DNA of 64,000 nucleotides, from the NCBI RefSeq assembly GCF_947077765.1, contig NZ_CAMTTF010000002.1, positions 186,001 through 250,000 of the forward strand. Direction: 5' to 3'. Position numbers and translations under genes: made by a program. The notes below the pieces were generated by a model. The model did no database searches, was not told the DNA's origin, and saw nothing but the letters and a program-made list of their open reading frames with translations. Of the stretch, positions 42,612 through 51,188 are shown in pieces. The stretch is from Salinibacter grassmerensis. Its GTDB lineage: Bacteria > Bacteroidota > Rhodothermia > Rhodothermales > Salinibacteraceae. The first letter of the stretch is position 1. Every line of letters begins with the position of its first letter.

Positions 42612-44645
42612 TTATTGTCGGTACCGGTCGAACCAGGCGAGCACGTGGTCGGCCTTCGTGATGAGTTGGCTGGGCCGGTACGCGATGCCGTGGGAGGCCC
42701 CCGGAATCTCGACGTAGGCCGCCTCCACGCCGCGCAGCTTCAGCCCGTTGTAGAGCTGCTTCGCCTGCCAGGGCGGTGTGCGGAGGTCGTCGCCCCCGAC
42801 GATGACGACCGTCGGCGTACTCATGGAGCCGAGGAGCGAGACTGGAGACACGTCCCAGTACTCCATCGGGTTCTCCCACGGCTGGCCGGGGTACCGGTAC
42901 TCGGCGTAGCCGTAGTAATTGTCCGCCGCCAGCGTCTTGCTGATCCAGTTGGTGACCGGCTTCTGCACGGCCGCGGCCCGAAACCGGTCGGTCTTGCCCG
43001 TGATCCAGGCGGCGGACGTGCCGCCCGCGCTCCCGCCCGTGACGTACAGGCTGTCGTCCGCCACGTAGTCCCGGTCGACGAGCCGGTTCACGCCGTCCAT
43101 GATGTCCTGGTATTCCCCGCCCGAAAAGTCGTTGTAGAGCAGGTTGCCGAACTCCTCCCCGTAGCTGGTACTGCCCCGCGCGTTCGGGTAGAAGACGACG
43201 TACCCGGCCGCCGCATAGAGCTGAATCTCCGCTGAGAACCGGTCGCCGTAGTTGGAAATCGGGCCGCCGTGGATCTCTACCATGAGCGGATGGGCCCGGT
43301 CCGGATCAAAGTTGGGCGGGGTAACGACCCACCCGTGTAGCTCACGCCCGTCCTTCGAGGACGTATAGCGAATCTCCTCCACGCGGCCCAGGGCGCGGTC
43401 GTCGAGAAGGTCGCCGTTCAGGTCCGTGAGCCGACGGGGCATGTCGCGGTCTCGCTGCGTCACCGCCAGCTCGGCGGGATGGGCGGGCGAGGTCTGGTTG
43501 AAGGCGAGGCGCCCCGTTTGGGAGACGGAGAAGTCGCCCCCGCCGTACGGCCGCCCGATCGCCGTGCCGCCCAGATTTTCCGCGACGACCGAGGTCGAGC
43601 CGCCGAGGGTCGTGTGGCCCAGCTTCGTGGTGCCCTCGTCCTCGTACTGGAAATACAGGCCCTCGCCGTCCTCGTCCCAGGCGATGTCGTCGATCGAGCG
43701 GTCCAGGCCCAGGTCCACGGCCCGCCGGTCGGAGCCGTCCCGGTCCATCACGTAGAGCCGCGTTACCTGGTAGGTCTGGACCTCGTCGTCGTAGCCCAGG
43801 TAGGCGACGGTCTCGCCGTCCGGCGATACGCGGGGGGTGTGGTCGGGGCCGAAGCGGTCCGTCAGGGGCGTGCTCTCGCCCTCGTCCACCGGCACCGAAT
43901 AGAGCTCCGTGTTGCGCCGCTCCCGCTCCCAGTTGTCGTGCCGGTTGGCCGAGTAGAGGAGCGCCTCGCCGTCGGGCGTCCAGACCGGGCGGCTGGAATG
44001 GGGATAGTCGCCCGAGGTGACCTGCCGGGCGCGGCCGCCCTCGGCGCGCACCACGAACAGGTGGTCGTGCCCGTAGTCCAGGACGCCCGTGCCGTCCGAT
44101 TCGTGGTTGAGACGGGTCTCCACACGGGGCGGCTCTGCCCAGTCGGCACCCTCGGGGGCCTCCGGGGGCGACGCCAGCGTCGGCTCGGGGGCCGACACGT
44201 GCATGGAAAAGGCGAGGTGCGTTCCGTCCGGCGACCACGACAGGCCACTCGGGGCGTTCGGCAGCTGCGTGATGCGGGCGGTCTTGTTCTGCCCCACCCA
44301 GTGGACGTAAATCTCGGTGCCGTGCTCCTCGTCCGAGCTGGTGAACGCGATCTTCGAGCCGTCCGGGGACCAGCGAGGAGACGATTCGTCGGCCGTCCGA
44401 TTGGTCAGCTTGGTATGCCTGGTGCCGTCCGCGTCGAGGGTCCAGAGCGCGGAGGTCCGCCGGTCCTCCATCACGTCCATGCCCCGCCGCTGGTATACGA
44501 TCTGGTCGCCGTCGGGGGAGACCTGTGGGTTGGCCACCCACTCCAGGTCAAACACGTCCATGCGGGAGAAAGGGGGGTCCTGGGCGTGGGCGGGAAGGGA
44601 AAGGGCGAATGCAAAAAGCAGGGCGAGAACGACTCGGCGGGCCAT
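42612..44645 (-). CDS. Secreted S9-family prolyl oligopeptidase-like peptidase
   Basis: A 677-residue serine peptidase of family S9 (acylaminoacyl-peptidase/dipeptidyl-peptidase group). A signal peptide (MARRVVLALLFAFALSLPAHAQ) precedes a seven-bladed beta-propeller of WSPDG-type repeats (about 25-400), then the alpha/beta-hydrolase domain with the nucleophile motif VTGGSAGGTSAA (GxSxG), the acid in VGGDDLRTPP and the His in GASHGI. It probably trims peptides in the periplasm. It diverges from the iron transporter across 271 bases. Confidence 0.92.
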   Translation of the reverse strand: MARRVVLALLFAFALSLPAHAQDPPFSRMDVFDLEWVANPQVSPDGDQIVYQRRGMDVMEDRRTSALWTLDADGTRHTKLTNRTADESSPRWSPDGSKIAFTSSDEEHGTEIYVHWVGQNKTARITQLPNAPSGLSWSPDGTHLAFSMHVSAPEPTLASPPEAPEGADWAEPPRVETRLNHESDGTGVLDYGHDHLFVVRAEGGRARQVTSGDYPHSSRPVWTPDGEALLYSANRHDNWERERRNTELYSVPVDEGESTPLTDRFGPDHTPRVSPDGETVAYLGYDDEVQTYQVTRLYVMDRDGSDRRAVDLGLDRSIDDIAWDEDGEGLYFQYEDEGTTKLGHTTLGGSTSVVAENLGGTAIGRPYGGGDFSVSQTGRLAFNQTSPAHPAELAVTQRDRDMPRRLTDLNGDLLDDRALGRVEEIRYTSSKDGRELHGWVVTPPNFDPDRAHPLMVEIHGGPISNYGDRFSAEIQLYAAAGYVVFYPNARGSTSYGEEFGNLLYNDFSGGEYQDIMDGVNRLVDRDYVADDSLYVTGGSAGGTSAAWITGKTDRFRAAAVQKPVTNWISKTLAADNYYGYAEYRYPGQPWENPMEYWDVSPVSLLGSMSTPTVVIVGGDDLRTPPWQAKQLYNGLKLRGVEAAYVEIPGASHGIAYRPSQLITKADHVLAWFDRYRQ

Positions 44646-44704
44646 CGGGGGAGCGAAGACGTTGCGTGAAGGGACGAACTGGGTATCCACGAAGAAAAGA
44701 GACC

Positions 44705-44734
44705 CAGGCCGGGAAGGCAATCAAGCCCGGCCTG
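44705..44734. repeat. Perfect inverted repeat upstream of the S9 peptidase
   Basis: Perfect nine-base arms (CAGGCCGGG and CCCGGCCTG) with a 12-base loop lie 60-90 bases upstream of the S9 start codon, within its likely 5' leader. It could be a leader hairpin or operator; no regulator family could be assigned. Confidence 0.45.
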
Positions 44735-44864
44735 CAGGGCCGGACCCGCAGAGCGGCGGCGAGGGAGGGGTGCAGATGAGGCCAACGGGCTTCCAATTCG
44801 TGTGGAGTTTCTGCGATTTAAGTGTGTGCCCCGGTACGCCCCGTGTCATCTTTCACCCGCCTTC

Positions 44865-44881
44865 TTTAAAATCAATCTAAA
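44865..44881. promoter_or_regulatory. Candidate metal-regulator operator upstream of the iron ABC operon
   Basis: TTTAAA and TCTAAA half-sites lie around a five-base centre, forming a 17-base AT-rich imperfect palindrome 36 bases before the binding-protein start codon. It resembles DtxR/IdeR-type sites more than a Fur box. The match is short, so the assignment is tentative. Confidence 0.35.
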
Positions 44882-44916
44882 CAAACCCAGTTTACTCGGA
44901 CCCACGCGCACATCCC

Positions 44917-45999
44917 ATGAAGCGACTTCTCAGCCTCAGCCTCGTCTTCGCCCTGGTCCTGTCCCTGCTCGGCTGCGGGGGGGAGGAGCAGGACGAGCTC
45001 GTCATCTATTCGGGGCGGAGCAAGGCCCTCGTTGACTCCCTCGTTCAGCAGTACCGACAGCAGGTGGACGTGCCGGTTCGCGTGCGGTACGGCACCGACT
45101 CGCAGCTCTTGGCCGCGCTCCAGGAGGAGGGCGACCAGTCTCCGGCCGACGTGTTCTGGGCAAACACGACCGGCGCCCTCGGCAACGCCGTGAACAACGA
45201 CCTGCTTACCGAGCTGCCCGACTCGTTGGCGACTCGCGCGGCCCGCTTCACCCCGTCGAACCAGCGGTGGACCCCGGTCACGACCCGTTTCCGCGTACTG
45301 GCCTACAATAGCGACGCGGTGAGTCCGGAGGACCTTCCCGACTCGGTGCTCGACCTGCCGGAGTACGAAGAGTTTGAAGGCCGCATCGGATGGACGCCCG
45401 CCTACTCGAGCTTCCAGGACTTCGTGACCGCACTCCGCGTCACGGAGGGGGAGGAGACGGCCCGCACATGGCTGTCGGACATGCAGGCGCTGAGCCCGAA
45501 CAGCTACACCTCCAACACGCCGATGGTGCGGGCACTGGAGGCCGGTGAGATTGACGTGGCGCTGACGAATCACTACTACGTCCTGCGCCTCAAGCACGGC
45601 GGGGCCGAGGGCGAGTACGAAGGGGAGGAGGAAGAGGGCGAAGAACACGAAGAGGAGGAAGAGGAGGAGTCTGCGCCCCGCGCCTCCGCGCCGGTCGAGA
45701 TGTACCAGTTTGCCGACGGGGACCTTGGCAACCTCGCCCTCGTAACGGGGGCTGGAGTGCTGCAGACGAGCAACCAGTCTGACGCGGCGAACCGGTTTCT
45801 GCGGTTCCTGCTTTCGGAGAAGGCGCAGTCCTTTGCCGCAAACCGCGTGAACGAGTATCCCGTGGTGTCGGGCACGCCGGTGCCGGAGTACATGATGTCG
45901 GCGGACGAGGCCCTCAAGCTGAGCCCGCAGTTTGAGCTGCAGCGGCTGCAGGAGATGGACCCCACCCTCGAACTGCTCCGCGACGCCGGGGCGCTCTAG
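44917..45999 (+). CDS. Ferric-iron ABC transporter substrate-binding lipoprotein
   Basis: A 360-residue periplasmic iron-binding protein of the FbpA/FutA type. It starts with a lipoprotein signal ending in LLGC (Cys20), then the family N-terminus LVIYSGRSKALVDSLVQQY. The iron-ligand tyrosine pair is Tyr220-Tyr221 in LTNHYYVLRLKHGG. Directly after it, residues 231-251 form an insertion made almost entirely of Glu with one His and one Tyr, not typical of FbpA. It probably delivers Fe(III) to the permease and ATPase encoded downstream in the same direction; the permease gene starts 38 bases after its stop. Confidence 0.88.
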   Translation: MKRLLSLSLVFALVLSLLGCGGEEQDELVIYSGRSKALVDSLVQQYRQQVDVPVRVRYGTDSQLLAALQEEGDQSPADVFWANTTGALGNAVNNDLLTELPDSLATRAARFTPSNQRWTPVTTRFRVLAYNSDAVSPEDLPDSVLDLPEYEEFEGRIGWTPAYSSFQDFVTALRVTEGEETARTWLSDMQALSPNSYTSNTPMVRALEAGEIDVALTNHYYVLRLKHGGAEGEYEGEEEEGEEHEEEEEEESAPRASAPVEMYQFADGDLGNLALVTGAGVLQTSNQSDAANRFLRFLLSEKAQSFAANRVNEYPVVSGTPVPEYMMSADEALKLSPQFELQRLQEMDPTLELLRDAGAL

Positions 46000-46037
46000 T
46001 GCCCTGATGTAATGGCACATGGGCGTTGTGATGGCGC

Positions 46038-47717
46038 ATGAGCGTGCGGGGAACCGGGAGCGGCATCCTGAATGCGCCCACGCACCGGCCCATTCATCCT
46101 CACTCGCAGAACCGATCCCCTTTTCGCGTGCTGGATACGATCCGCCGCCGTTGGTACGTGACGATCCCCGTGGCGGTCGTCGTAGGGGGAGTACTCATCC
46201 CGCTCGTGTACCTGCTGCTCCGCGCCTTTCAGGCGGACCCGGAGACGCTGTGGGACCTGGTGGTGCGGGGGCGTACCCTTCGGCTTCTGTGGAACACGGT
46301 GGGGCTCACCGTGGGGGTGCTCGTGGGCACGAGCGTGCTGGCGCTCCCGCTGGCCTGGCTGACTACCCGCACGGCCCTCCCGGGCCGAAAGGCGCTTACG
46401 TTGCTGGGCGTGTTGCCGCTCGCGGTGCCCGGCTACGTGATGGCGTACGCCCTGCTGGCCACGACGGGCGAATACGGCACGCTCGCGCAGACGCTCGGCC
46501 TCGTGGTGCCCCGACTGAGTGGCTACACCGGGGCCTGGCTTGCGCTCAGCCTCTCGACGTTCCCGTATCTCTTTCTGAACCTCCGGACCGCCTTTTTGGG
46601 GCTGGATCCGTGCCTGGAGGAGTCGGCCCAGGCACTGGGGCGCGGCCGATGGCGGGTCTTTGTGCAGGTGGTGCTGCCACAGTTGCGCCCGGCCTTTCTG
46701 TCGGGCGGGCTCCTGGTGGCCCTCCACGTGCTGGGCGACTTCGGGGTCGTATCGCTGATGCGGTACGACACGTTCAGCTACGCGCTCTACATCCAGTACG
46801 CGGCCTCCTACGACCGCATCTACGCGGCCTGCCTCGCCCTCATGCTGCTGATCCTGACGGGCGCGATCCTGCTGTTGGAAGCGCGGTTGCTGAAGGGGCT
46901 TCTGTTTCACCAGACGGAGAGCGGGACGAGCCGCACGGCCGCCCGGCATAGGTTGGGGCGCTGGCGCTGGGCCGGGTACGCCTTCGCGCTGGGCGTGGCG
47001 GGGCTATCGGTGGTTCTTCCGGCGGGCACGGTGGGGTACTGGATGACCGACGCGGCGGCGGGCGGGGTGCCCTGGGCCGGTCTGGGGGCGGCCCTCTGGA
47101 ACTCGGTGTCGGCCTCCGCCCCGGCCGCCGTGCTGGCGGCCCTGCTGGCGCTGCCGGTGGCGTACCTGGGCGTGCGGCATCCGTCCCCCTGGACGCGCGT
47201 CATCGAGCGTGTCGCCTACCTGGGCTACGCCACGCCGCCGCTGGCCTTCGCGCTCGCGCTCATCGTGTTTTCGCTCGGGGCCGTGCCATTCGCGTACCAG
47301 ACGCTGGCCCTACTCGTGACGGCCTACGCGCTCCACTTCATGGCGGAGGCCGTCGGGCCCGTGCGGAGCGCGCTCTACCAGGCGCCGCCGCACCTGGAGG
47401 AGGCCGCCCAGTCGCTGGGCCGCTCGCCCCTCGGGGCGTTCGTGAGTGTCACCCTCCCGCTCGTGCGGCGCGGCCTGCTGGTGAGCATGGCGTTCGTCTT
47501 CCTCTCGGCCATGAAGGAGCTGCCCCTCACCTTCCTCCTGGCGCCGATCGGGTTCGAGACGCTCGCCCTCAACACGTGGAGCTACGCGGAGGAGGCGATG
47601 TTCGGGCAGGCCGCCCCCTACGCGCTCACCATCATGTTCGTCTCGGCGCTCTTCGTGGGCGCGCTGCTGCTCCGCGAGCAGGCAACCGAGCGCCCCGCCG
47701 CCGCGGAGCGCACGTAG
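46038..47717 (+). CDS. Ferric-iron ABC transporter permease (FbpB-like, fused)
   Basis: A 559-residue integral membrane protein with about 12 predicted transmembrane helices in two homologous halves, each with the EAA-type permease motif (EESAQALGRGRWRVF near residue 195 and EEAAQSLGRSPLGAF near 455). This is the FbpB/FutB-type arrangement, in which both halves are fused. It lies between the binding-protein and ATPase genes. The ATG at 46038 is used; a GTG 90 bases further on is an alternative start. Confidence 0.9.
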   Translation: MSVRGTGSGILNAPTHRPIHPHSQNRSPFRVLDTIRRRWYVTIPVAVVVGGVLIPLVYLLLRAFQADPETLWDLVVRGRTLRLLWNTVGLTVGVLVGTSVLALPLAWLTTRTALPGRKALTLLGVLPLAVPGYVMAYALLATTGEYGTLAQTLGLVVPRLSGYTGAWLALSLSTFPYLFLNLRTAFLGLDPCLEESAQALGRGRWRVFVQVVLPQLRPAFLSGGLLVALHVLGDFGVVSLMRYDTFSYALYIQYAASYDRIYAACLALMLLILTGAILLLEARLLKGLLFHQTESGTSRTAARHRLGRWRWAGYAFALGVAGLSVVLPAGTVGYWMTDAAAGGVPWAGLGAALWNSVSASAPAAVLAALLALPVAYLGVRHPSPWTRVIERVAYLGYATPPLAFALALIVFSLGAVPFAYQTLALLVTAYALHFMAEAVGPVRSALYQAPPHLEEAAQSLGRSPLGAFVSVTLPLVRRGLLVSMAFVFLSAMKELPLTFLLAPIGFETLALNTWSYAEEAMFGQAAPYALTIMFVSALFVGALLLREQATERPAAAERT

Positions 47718-47791
47718 ACCCGTTCAATTGTGCCGTCGCCGGGCGACCCGTGGGGAACGACCCCGGCCGACGATGGGTGCCATTTTCTGTC

Positions 47792-48883
47792 ATGAGCACC
47801 CCGATTCTCTCCGTTCAAAACCTGACCAAGCGGTTTGGGCCCGAGGCCCCGCCCGTCGTCCACGAGGTGTCGTTCGAGGTGGCGGACGGCGAAATTTTTT
47901 CGATCCTGGGCCCGAGCGGCTGCGGCAAGACGACGACGCTTCGCTGCGTGGCGGGCTTCGAGGAGGCCTCGGCGGGCACGATCGCGGTGCGGGGCCAGAC
48001 CCTCTCGGGGCCCGACGTGCACATGTCGCCGGACGCACGGGACGTGGGCATTGTCTTCCAGAACTACGCCCTCTTTCCGCACCTCACGGTGCGCGAGAAC
48101 GTGGCGTTTGGGCTCAACGAGGCGTCGGGGGCGGGGCGGTCCGCCCGTGCGCAGGAGGCGCTGGAGATGGTGGGGCTCGACGGCTTCGAGGACCGGCGGC
48201 CCCAGCACCTCTCGGGGGGGCAGCAGCAGCGGGTAGCCCTCGCGCGCACCCTCGCCCCGGAGCCGGACCTCATTCTGCTCGACGAGCCTTTTTCTAACCT
48301 CGATGCCCTGCTGCGACAGGAGACGCGCCAGGAGGTGCGGGAGCTTCTGAAGACCAAGGGCATGAGCGCCGTCTTCGTCACGCACAATCAGGAGGAGGCC
48401 CTCTCGTTTGCCGACCGCCTAGCCGTGATGCGGGGCGGGCAGCTCGACCAGATCGGCACGCCGGAGGACGTGTACTACCAGCCCCGCACGCTCTTCGTCG
48501 CCCAGTTTCTGGGCCGCACCAACCTGCTGCTCTCGCAGGCCGCCGGCACCGAGGCGGACACGCCGCTGGGCCGCGTGGGGCTCAACGAGGCGGCGGAGGG
48601 CACGGTGCTCGTGTCGATGCGGCCGGAGCACCTCGCACTGGAGGCGCCGGAGACCTCGGACGGCACGGTGGGGACCGTCGTGGGCCGGGCATTCAAGGGG
48701 CACGACATCACGTACCGGGTGTGTTGCGGGGGCAGTGAGTACCTCGTCCACACCGACAATCGACGGTTCTACGAGCCCGGCGAGACGGTGGCTGTCCGCC
48801 CCCTCGAACCGGCCGTCGTCCTGGAGAGTCAGTCAACCCCCGCCGAAGTGCCGAGTGGGGCGACCCCGGAGCCCGAACCGTAG
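47792..48883 (+). CDS. Ferric-iron ABC transporter ATPase (FbpC-like)
   Basis: A 363-residue ABC ATPase that drives uptake by the binding protein and permease encoded just upstream. Walker A is GPSGCGKTTTLRC, Q-loop FQNYALFPHLTV, signature LSGGQQQRVALAR, Walker B LILLDEPFSNLD, and the switch His is in FVTHNQEEA. Residues from about 285 to the end form a TOBE-like regulatory domain. The start at MSTPILSVQNLTKRFG is typical; the frame upstream belongs to a shadow. The gene lies 74 bases after the permease, suggesting one operon of three. Confidence 0.92.
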   Translation: MSTPILSVQNLTKRFGPEAPPVVHEVSFEVADGEIFSILGPSGCGKTTTLRCVAGFEEASAGTIAVRGQTLSGPDVHMSPDARDVGIVFQNYALFPHLTVRENVAFGLNEASGAGRSARAQEALEMVGLDGFEDRRPQHLSGGQQQRVALARTLAPEPDLILLDEPFSNLDALLRQETRQEVRELLKTKGMSAVFVTHNQEEALSFADRLAVMRGGQLDQIGTPEDVYYQPRTLFVAQFLGRTNLLLSQAAGTEADTPLGRVGLNEAAEGTVLVSMRPEHLALEAPETSDGTVGTVVGRAFKGHDITYRVCCGGSEYLVHTDNRRFYEPGETVAVRPLEPAVVLESQSTPAEVPSGATPEPEP

Positions 48884-48998
48884 TCGTCCCCGCTCTTTCC
48901 CCCACGTGTCGTTTCAAAAACTGACCTTCCTTCTGTGTCCTGGAAGGGAAACGGTGCAGCGCCTCTCGATTCCTTTGCGCTGACCTGTTCACACCGCG

Positions 48999-49517
48999 AT
49001 GAGTCGCCTACTCCACGGTCTTAACGCGACCCTTTCGGTGCTCCTCGTTGGGGGAAGCCTGTGGATGTTTCCGAGGCTCCCCGCCCAGGTGCCGCGCCAC
49101 TTTGGCCTTAGCGGCACGGCGGACGCCTACTGGGACGCGACGCTCCTCCACTGGATGGCCCTTCCGGCCATTGCGATCATCGTCGTGGTGGGCATCTACG
49201 GCGCCGCGTGGTGGGTGGGCACGACGCCCTCTGCCGTCAACATGCCGAATCAGCAGCGGTACGATGCTCTCAGTCCGGCAAACCAGCGTGCGATTGCGCG
49301 GCATGTGCAGGCCTTTCTGTACGGAACGGCCACGGCGATGCTGGTCTTGTTTTCGGCCGCGCAGTGGAGCACGTACCAGGTCGCCATGTCGGCCACGAAC
49401 ACGCTTTCCGGGGGTGGACGGGCACTCACCCTCGGCATCCCCGTGGTCCTCACGATCGCGACGGGCATCCTGGCGTGGTGGCTGCCGCGGCGCGTGCGGC
49501 GGCTTGCGGACGACTGA
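48999..49517 (+). CDS. DUF1648-type membrane protein
   Basis: A 172-residue membrane protein with about four predicted helices. The segment LPAQVPRHFGLSGTADAYWD after the first helix is the hallmark of DUF1648 proteins, which often accompany transport or sporulation-type genes. Function unknown. It follows the iron transporter by 115 bases and is convergent with the CIA30-like gene. Confidence 0.75.
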   Translation: MSRLLHGLNATLSVLLVGGSLWMFPRLPAQVPRHFGLSGTADAYWDATLLHWMALPAIAIIVVVGIYGAAWWVGTTPSAVNMPNQQRYDALSPANQRAIARHVQAFLYGTATAMLVLFSAAQWSTYQVAMSATNTLSGGGRALTLGIPVVLTIATGILAWWLPRRVRRLADD

Positions 49518-49572
49518 GGCTCGAGACCCGCAGAGCGGTGCATCGGCCATTCGCGGGCCCGATCCGGGCCGC

Positions 49573-50181
49573 CTACTCTGCCTCGCGGTACGCCCGGATC
49601 CAGTCCACTTCGAGCCGAAACGGGCCGTCCTGTCCGTCGATGATGTAGATCCCGATCGACTGCACGGCCGAGAGGTCGAGCGGGTCGACGCGCACGGGCT
49701 CACCGTATGCGCTCACCTCCCGCCCCTGGCTCCGGGTTCCGTCGTCGACGTCGAGTTCGAACGTGCGCCCCCCGCCGCGGACACGAAGCTCGATCCCGTC
49801 GTAGCCCGACAGGTCCGCCTGCGATGCCGCACGGACTGATGTGAATCCGCCGCCCTCCGTGACCACCTCTCCGGTGAACGTAAGCGTGCCGTCGGCGACT
49901 TCGACGAAGCCTTCTGAGCGCCCGCCCATCACGCCGTCGTTTTCGACGCGCCACGGGGCCGTGTCGGCACCGTCGAAGTTGAAGAGCATTTTGGGCGTTG
50001 GAGGGGAGACGGGGCCGAACGATACGAGGGGGTGAGGCCTGTCCGCGTCCGCCAGACAAGGGAGGAGGATGGCCGTCGCCTCGGCCGAGCCCGGCGCGGT
50101 GTGGGCGTCCGCAGCGAAATTGGCGTGTGCGGTGAGGCCGAGGGCCGCGGTGGCAACGGCGAGCACGAGAAGCCGAGGCAT
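49573..50181 (-). CDS. Exported CIA30-like protein
   Basis: A 202-residue protein. The N-terminus (MPRLLVLAVATAALGLTAHA) is a signal peptide. The rest matches the CIA30/galactose-binding-like family, marked by WRVENDGVMGGRSEG, GGGFTSVRAASQADLSGYDGI and the strand DGPFRLEVDWIRAYRE. In eukaryotes CIA30 aids complex I assembly; bacterial members are of unknown role and may bind a carbohydrate. It is convergent with the DUF1648 gene. Confidence 0.82.
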   Translation of the reverse strand: MPRLLVLAVATAALGLTAHANFAADAHTAPGSAEATAILLPCLADADRPHPLVSFGPVSPPTPKMLFNFDGADTAPWRVENDGVMGGRSEGFVEVADGTLTFTGEVVTEGGGFTSVRAASQADLSGYDGIELRVRGGGRTFELDVDDGTRSQGREVSAYGEPVRVDPLDLSAVQSIGIYIIDGQDGPFRLEVDWIRAYREAE

Positions 50182-50322
50182 GTCGTTGGTCGGGAAAAAG
50201 GGGATGTTGGTGAGCGTGCGGAGCCGGGACGTCGTGGTCCCTGGTCTCCCGAATTACAGCGCGCCCCTAACTGTTGCGAAGGGGCAGAATCGAACGGACT
50301 TCTCCAGACTCACACTCAAACA

Positions 50323-51003
50323 TCAAATTCCGCTGGGTTTTACGCCCTGGCAGCTTTCAGTCTTCTCGTAGACCTCCTCTTGCGTTCTTTCGTCTGAGGA
50401 GGAAGAACTCTGAGCCGCCATGATCGGCATGATTCCCAAGTGCCTCTGCATCGTTGTAATCCAGCATTCGTCGTATGCCGAGCAGTAGCACAGCACAAGA
50501 TCGACGTCTCCATCCAAAATCTCCTGCGCCAAAGGCGGGAGTCCCTTTGGGTTTCGCTCACTGCTGTCCGACACCGCCGTGAAAATGACTTCGTCCTCAC
50601 CGGGGGACAGCACTTGTCTATTGATCAAACCGAAATTTCGCGAGGCCCCGGGTTGGCCGACGCTCTCGAGCAGATCTTGCCAATTGGCTTTCTGCTTCCC
50701 TTCGTGCTCGATCCGGGCTGCGCGAATGCGAGCCGGACCGATCCCGCTGTTTCGAACTTTGATCTCGACAGTGTCACTCCGTGTATTCAGCGAAGGACCA
50801 ACGGAAACCCGAGGCCACACTGACGCCCACTGCTCTTGCCGCATCAATCTGGTCTCGTAGATCGAGACAAACAGCCCACATAGACTGAGAAGCACCGCCG
50901 ACAGGCCAATCATCGTCTGCGGCTCGGCAAGCCACTGCGAAAATGACTCGTCCGACCGAGTGTCTCCTTCGCTACGTTCTGAGGGGTCGCTCTCGCTGGT
51001 CAT
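50323..51003 (-). CDS. Membrane-anchored protein of unknown function
   Basis: A 226-residue protein with an acidic N-terminal tail, one membrane helix (about 31-50, TMIGLSAVLLSLCGLFVSIY) and a soluble C-terminal domain containing VEIKVRNSGIGPARIRAARI, a beta-rich stretch. No enzyme motif was recognised. Base composition is lower in G+C than its neighbours, and it starts the apparent accessory segment up to 53.4 kb. Confidence 0.6.
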   Translation of the reverse strand: MTSESDPSERSEGDTRSDESFSQWLAEPQTMIGLSAVLLSLCGLFVSIYETRLMRQEQWASVWPRVSVGPSLNTRSDTVEIKVRNSGIGPARIRAARIEHEGKQKANWQDLLESVGQPGASRNFGLINRQVLSPGEDEVIFTAVSDSSERNPKGLPPLAQEILDGDVDLVLCYCSAYDECWITTMQRHLGIMPIMAAQSSSSSDERTQEEVYEKTESCQGVKPSGI

Positions 51004-51188
51004 GTGTCAGGCTCCATCTCAAGAGGGTATTTGGTCTACGCGGCGTGATCGTTCAGCCGCGACGGGCTGCGTAGGATGTGAACAAGGACGAGGAGGTACC
51101 GACGTTCGGAAATAAAAGCAGCCCACCGCCGGCTGCGATAGAGGGTATACCCACTTCAAAGCTCGGGCCTTCACTGGATCGCTCTAAG

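Noticed and set aside
50275-50294. A full tRNA gene on the minus strand
   Set aside because: Only the last 20 bases resemble a tRNA 3' end; the T-stem does not pair with the preceding bases and no anticodon or D arm follows upstream. It is kept only as a possible attachment-site remnant.
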